Shown here: positions 60,567 through 64,000 of the stretch, in pieces
Position numbering within the stretch: the stretch's first letter is position 1
How the letters are laid out: each line of letters opens with the position of its first letter
Assembly: GCF_030936135.1 (NCBI RefSeq)
Contig: NC_082598.1
Coordinates: forward strand, 55,086,347-55,150,346
Origin: Gavia stellata
Taxonomy: Eukaryota > Chordata > Aves > Gaviiformes > Gaviidae
Direction: 5' to 3'
Length of the DNA: 64,000 nucleotides
Position numbers and translations under genes: made by a program
The notes under the pieces: generated by a model
Database searches by the model: none
What the model was told of the DNA's origin: nothing
Seen by the model: only the letters and a program-made list of their open reading frames with translations

Positions 60567-63458
60567 TCTATGTGAGTTCACATTCTTTACTTCACCTCCA
60601 GCATTTGGCCTCAGGCGATCAGTGGAAGCACCAACCTGCTCTGCAGAAAGACACTCCGCAAGAGAATAAGAAAGGTTACACAACAAATACCAATTTCAAG
60701 CCAGTGTATGAACCTGAGTTCAACCACAACATGTGGAAGTACAACCAGCGTTACTCTCAGTCTAGCTGCTCAGGGGGAAAGTACTACTTCTCCAGGAACA
60801 TTCCCCATCCTAGGATGGTCTGTCACATACCAGGTAAGAGTTGTTGGGGGACCACACAGATAGCCTGGACAACTGCCCTGGCAAGTATAAAGAGAAATGT
60901 GAGTGTAACGCGATTCCGTTCCAAAAGTACCCGCTGCTCCCGTTTCCTGTTTCTGTCTAAGAGATGCATTTCATCAAAAAAAGCCGTTACCTTCATTTCA
61001 ATCCACTAAGCACCTTTACCTGTCCTCAGCAATGAATAATCTCAGGTTGGTAATTTAAAGGTTAGCAACACTAAATTCATTACAAGGTACAACTAAAACT
61101 ATTTCACCAAGACAACTGTCTGGGGATTCTTTTAAGCTAAAATAATTTTTTCCTCTTTCCTTCTGTGCTCACAAATGTATCCTAAGTGCCAGAGACAGGT
61201 TGTCACAATTTTTTTCTCTGTTTCACTCTCACCTAAATAATGCTTGTACCTTTCCAGGAGCAACATATTACACAATGCAGCATTTAATAAGAGTAACCTG
61301 GTGCTCTAAAAACACCGTGCTGCTCTGCTGCGTGCTAGATCTAGCTGTGATTACCCTGCCTACACTTGAAAGGAATACAGTCAAAATCAGTGTGCCATCT
61401 GCATGAGCAGAAGAAATAGTACGTCCAGGGATGGGCTTTTGCTTCAGAAGCTGACACTGTATATTTGCACAAAGACATCTTTCTGGCAGTGGCTGAGAGA
61501 AAATTGCTGCTACACGGCCAGATTTACAGTGCAAAAGGCACAGAAGGGTCATGAAGGGAAAAAAAATCTCTGTCAAGTTCCTTGGGAAGTTAGAATAAGT
61601 AGATATTGCATCAGCAATGATATTGGTAGTTGATGAGTCTGTGATACAACTTTTGTAATAAGGGATGAAGGGTGATGCAGGACCAAGTCAGTTCTGAATA
61701 AAAGTGAATTTCTTGCATCTCGGAAGGGATGTCTTTGAAGGAACAACGCGAGACTCCTCCTTTCGGATTGACCACCCAGCATACAATGTACACAATCCTG
61801 TGTGTCTGTGTGTGTGCATATATACATATATATATATAAAATCTACCTAAAGTAAAAATATAGAGCTCATAAAAAATAAGGTATGTATATGTGTATCGCT
61901 CTCTTTTTCTAGAACCTGGTAAGAAAGACAAGGTGACCACAGCCAGCAAAGACCAAAGTCTTACATGGCTTAGCCAGATTAATTTGGTGGATATCTTTGT
62001 ACTCTCAGCAGAGTAATGGTTAGCTGTAATTACTTTCTGCTTAATATTTGTCTTATGTCAGATACTAACAGAATCAAGGTTCTGAAAATCCTCATCAACT
62101 ACTTAGTAGCATGGCTTCTTTGCCATGTTAAATCCAGTTTGACTTACATTAATGATAAAAATAGTAGTTGTTTATAAAATTCCTTTTGCCCTGGCTAAGA
62201 AAGGAGGATTCTAGTTCTTCATTAAATGCTGCGACTCTCATTGAAAACCACAAGCCTTTTAAGAGAGGCAGAAGAATGATACTTATCTCCTGATTGGCAT
62301 TGCTAAATGAGTGTGCTTCACCCTACCTGGCCACTTTCCAGATTTCACCTGGAACATCATTAGCATTCGGGCAGTGGTTGATCACACTGTCGTCTGTAAC
62401 AGACTGCTTACGGCCCTCTATTCAAGTATGCCAAGTTTATTCACTGTTTAGACACCATTCCGTAAGCCCTGCATTATTACATACAAATTTCAGGTTTGAT
62501 ACCTCCGTTTTCCATTCTTCCAGCACAGACTCTCCTTGGAGATCACCTGCTAAGTTAACTGCACGTGTTTATTGTAGTAAAGACTGTATCCTTTGGTTTT
62601 TTGCACAGGATTAAACAACACTCTAGTTTGTGTTGTAAGAAGCAGCTTTTCAAGAGAACACCCATCTGTTGGCAACACAGTCATCCCCAAGCAAGAAGCT
62701 GATCAAGAACATGTGCTAACTGGGAATGCCACAAGGAACACATCTGCCAACTGCAACCTTCCAAAGCTTGAGGGTTTTGTACAAAGGGAGCTAGGCACTT
62801 CACAGTCTGTGACACGTGAGTAGAGGCACCAAACTGCTGTATTATACAGCAGCAGCAAAGGAGCCTGAGCTGTTAAAGGTGCAACTGTGTCTCAGCCAGG
62901 GCACTGTGTCATCACAGCTCAGGTCCAGGTAAAGGGAACATAGGGCAATGAACGTGCATTTAAAAGGCAAGCATTTCTTCCCTTCTATGTGTGTTAGTCA
63001 CCACATCTTATGAGATTTCTCCTCGCTAATTTGCATCTTTATAGCTTTTAGATGTTATATGCTTACTAGACATCTAATAATTTCATGATTATCAGCAATT
63101 ATTCCCTCCGTAAGCAACATTCTGCAGTAGTGGTTACACAGCACTGTAAGCATGGATCTATGAAACACACTTGCCAGGATTTTCTTCACATTTCCTAGGC
63201 ATCTCAGCAAATAATTGCATTCATGTACTATGTGAGATAGTAAAAGCCAAGAAAAAAGGAAAGAAATACACTCCCTTAGAGATATCTAAAATATGGCCTG
63301 TGCATTTTTGTAATTAAAAATGCCCCCCGTCCCAATATAACATAAGGTGTATCTTATGGCCTTTATTTTTCAACTTGAGAAAACACTCTGCCTGTTAATT
63401 TCCAGGATGTGCAGATGTTCCTGAAAGGATTCAAAATAACCCTACTTCATCTGAAAAG
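60567..63458 (+). CDS. C4orf17: C4orf17 homologue, partial (three exons)
   Basis: Plus-strand exons at 60567-60833, 62609-62815 and 63406-63458, each with AG/GT borders (acceptors TTTCAG, TGCACAG, TTCCAG; donors GTAAGAG, GTGAGT, GTAAGG) and phases that join without a stop. The junction of the first two reads ...NIPHPRMVCHIPG then LNNTLVCVV, which matches the conserved start of vertebrate C4orf17 (HPRRVCHI followed by GLNN). The gene's position beside class I ADH, on the opposite strand, is that of human C4orf17. The molecular function of the family is not established. The first exon shown has no in-frame ATG near its start and enters in phase 2, so at least one upstream exon is expected. It adds about 75 residues ahead of the conserved motif, more than I recall for the human protein. 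The gene continues past the right edge. Confidence 0.75.
61801..61840. repeat. TG/TA dinucleotide repeat in C4orf17 intron
   Basis: TGTGTCTGTGTGTGTGCATA followed by alternating TA, an imperfect microsatellite in the first intron shown of the C4orf17 homologue. Confidence 0.8.
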
Positions 63459-64000
63459 GTAAGGGAAAAAAAGACACAGCTCTCTATTTCAGTACTCTCT
63501 CTCACTTCTCAACACTGTAACCGGAATTTATGGTCTCAGACTGCTAAGGAGGACAGCGTAGAACCAAAAAGGGGGATGTGAGGATCCCATGTGTAGAACA
63601 CGAGAGCTTGGGAGGGAGATCGAGTCAAGTAGGGTGATACTAAGTTATAACTGTATCACTTTCAGCTTTGTAATGTCACTGTGCTTTGCTAGCAAGAAAA
63701 ACGGTCACACCCAATGAAGGTGGGAATAAAATTCACTTTGTTTCAAACTGCTGGGGAAAAACCATCACACTATACAACAAGCAAGCATAGGAAAAAGCCT
63801 CCTCCCCTCACAACACAAAAGATTCTTTAGATTACTTACTGCCAACAGTTTTACTTTTGCTGACACGGTTTTGTAGAAGCAGCACGTTGGGGTTTAGATC
63901 CAACTTTGCAGCTGTGTTCATAAATTCCAGTAAAAGATTCTTTCTGCAATAACTCTTTAGTCTCCAGCTGCAGGCTATCCAATTACTTGTCTCCTCTGTT
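63459..64000. other. C4orf17 intron to window edge: nothing further seen
   Basis: No clear exon with both splice sites and no repeat family recognised. The next exon of the gene is likely beyond the window. Confidence 0.5.

Overview
This is a stretch of vertebrate nuclear DNA, almost certainly from a bird. The retroelements are CR1 LINE fragments with the avian 3' tail (an octamer like ATTCTGTG), plus a piece that I match from memory to a bird ERV LTR. Genes are split into short exons with GT/AG introns and GC content is low outside one CpG island. The species cannot be fixed from what I see.

The window covers the alcohol dehydrogenase (ADH) cluster and its right flank, in the order familiar from mammals (ADH5 ... 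class I ADH ... C4orf17). From left to right on the minus strand: (1) the 5' end of ADH5 (class III ADH / S-(hydroxymethyl)glutathione dehydrogenase), exons 1-4, with its CpG-island promoter around 4.5-5.9 kb; (2) the last two exons of a broken ADH4-like gene at 10.2-11.3 kb; (3) a complete nine-exon ADH gene at 25.3-29.9 kb (376 codons, ADH1/ADH6-like) with a non-canonical GC splice donor after exon 5; (4) a complete nine-exon class I ADH gene at 34.2-45.6 kb (375 codons). On the plus strand, three exons of a C4orf17 homologue lie at 60.6-63.5 kb and run off the right edge.

The ADH exon lengths (coding part of exon 1 12 or 18, then 102, 139/142, 88, 220, 261, 136, 139, 25 nt) and phases are the same in each copy, which makes the exon calls firm. 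All zinc ligands and the NAD-binding Rossmann segment are present in both complete genes. ADH5 is normally a housekeeping formaldehyde/S-nitrosoglutathione enzyme, and its CpG promoter fits that. The two downstream genes have no obvious CpG island at exon 1 and would be expected to be tissue-restricted ethanol/retinol oxidisers.

The rest is intergenic or intronic: eight CR1 pieces, one clear and one doubtful LTR fragment, a local duplication of exon 2/intron 1 of the third gene placed about 2.6 kb upstream, a 400-bp polypyrimidine tract in intron 7 of the class I gene, and several short tandem repeats. I see no bacterial-type operon, CRISPR array or other exotic system. The most interesting signals are evolutionary and splicing-related ones within the ADH cluster.
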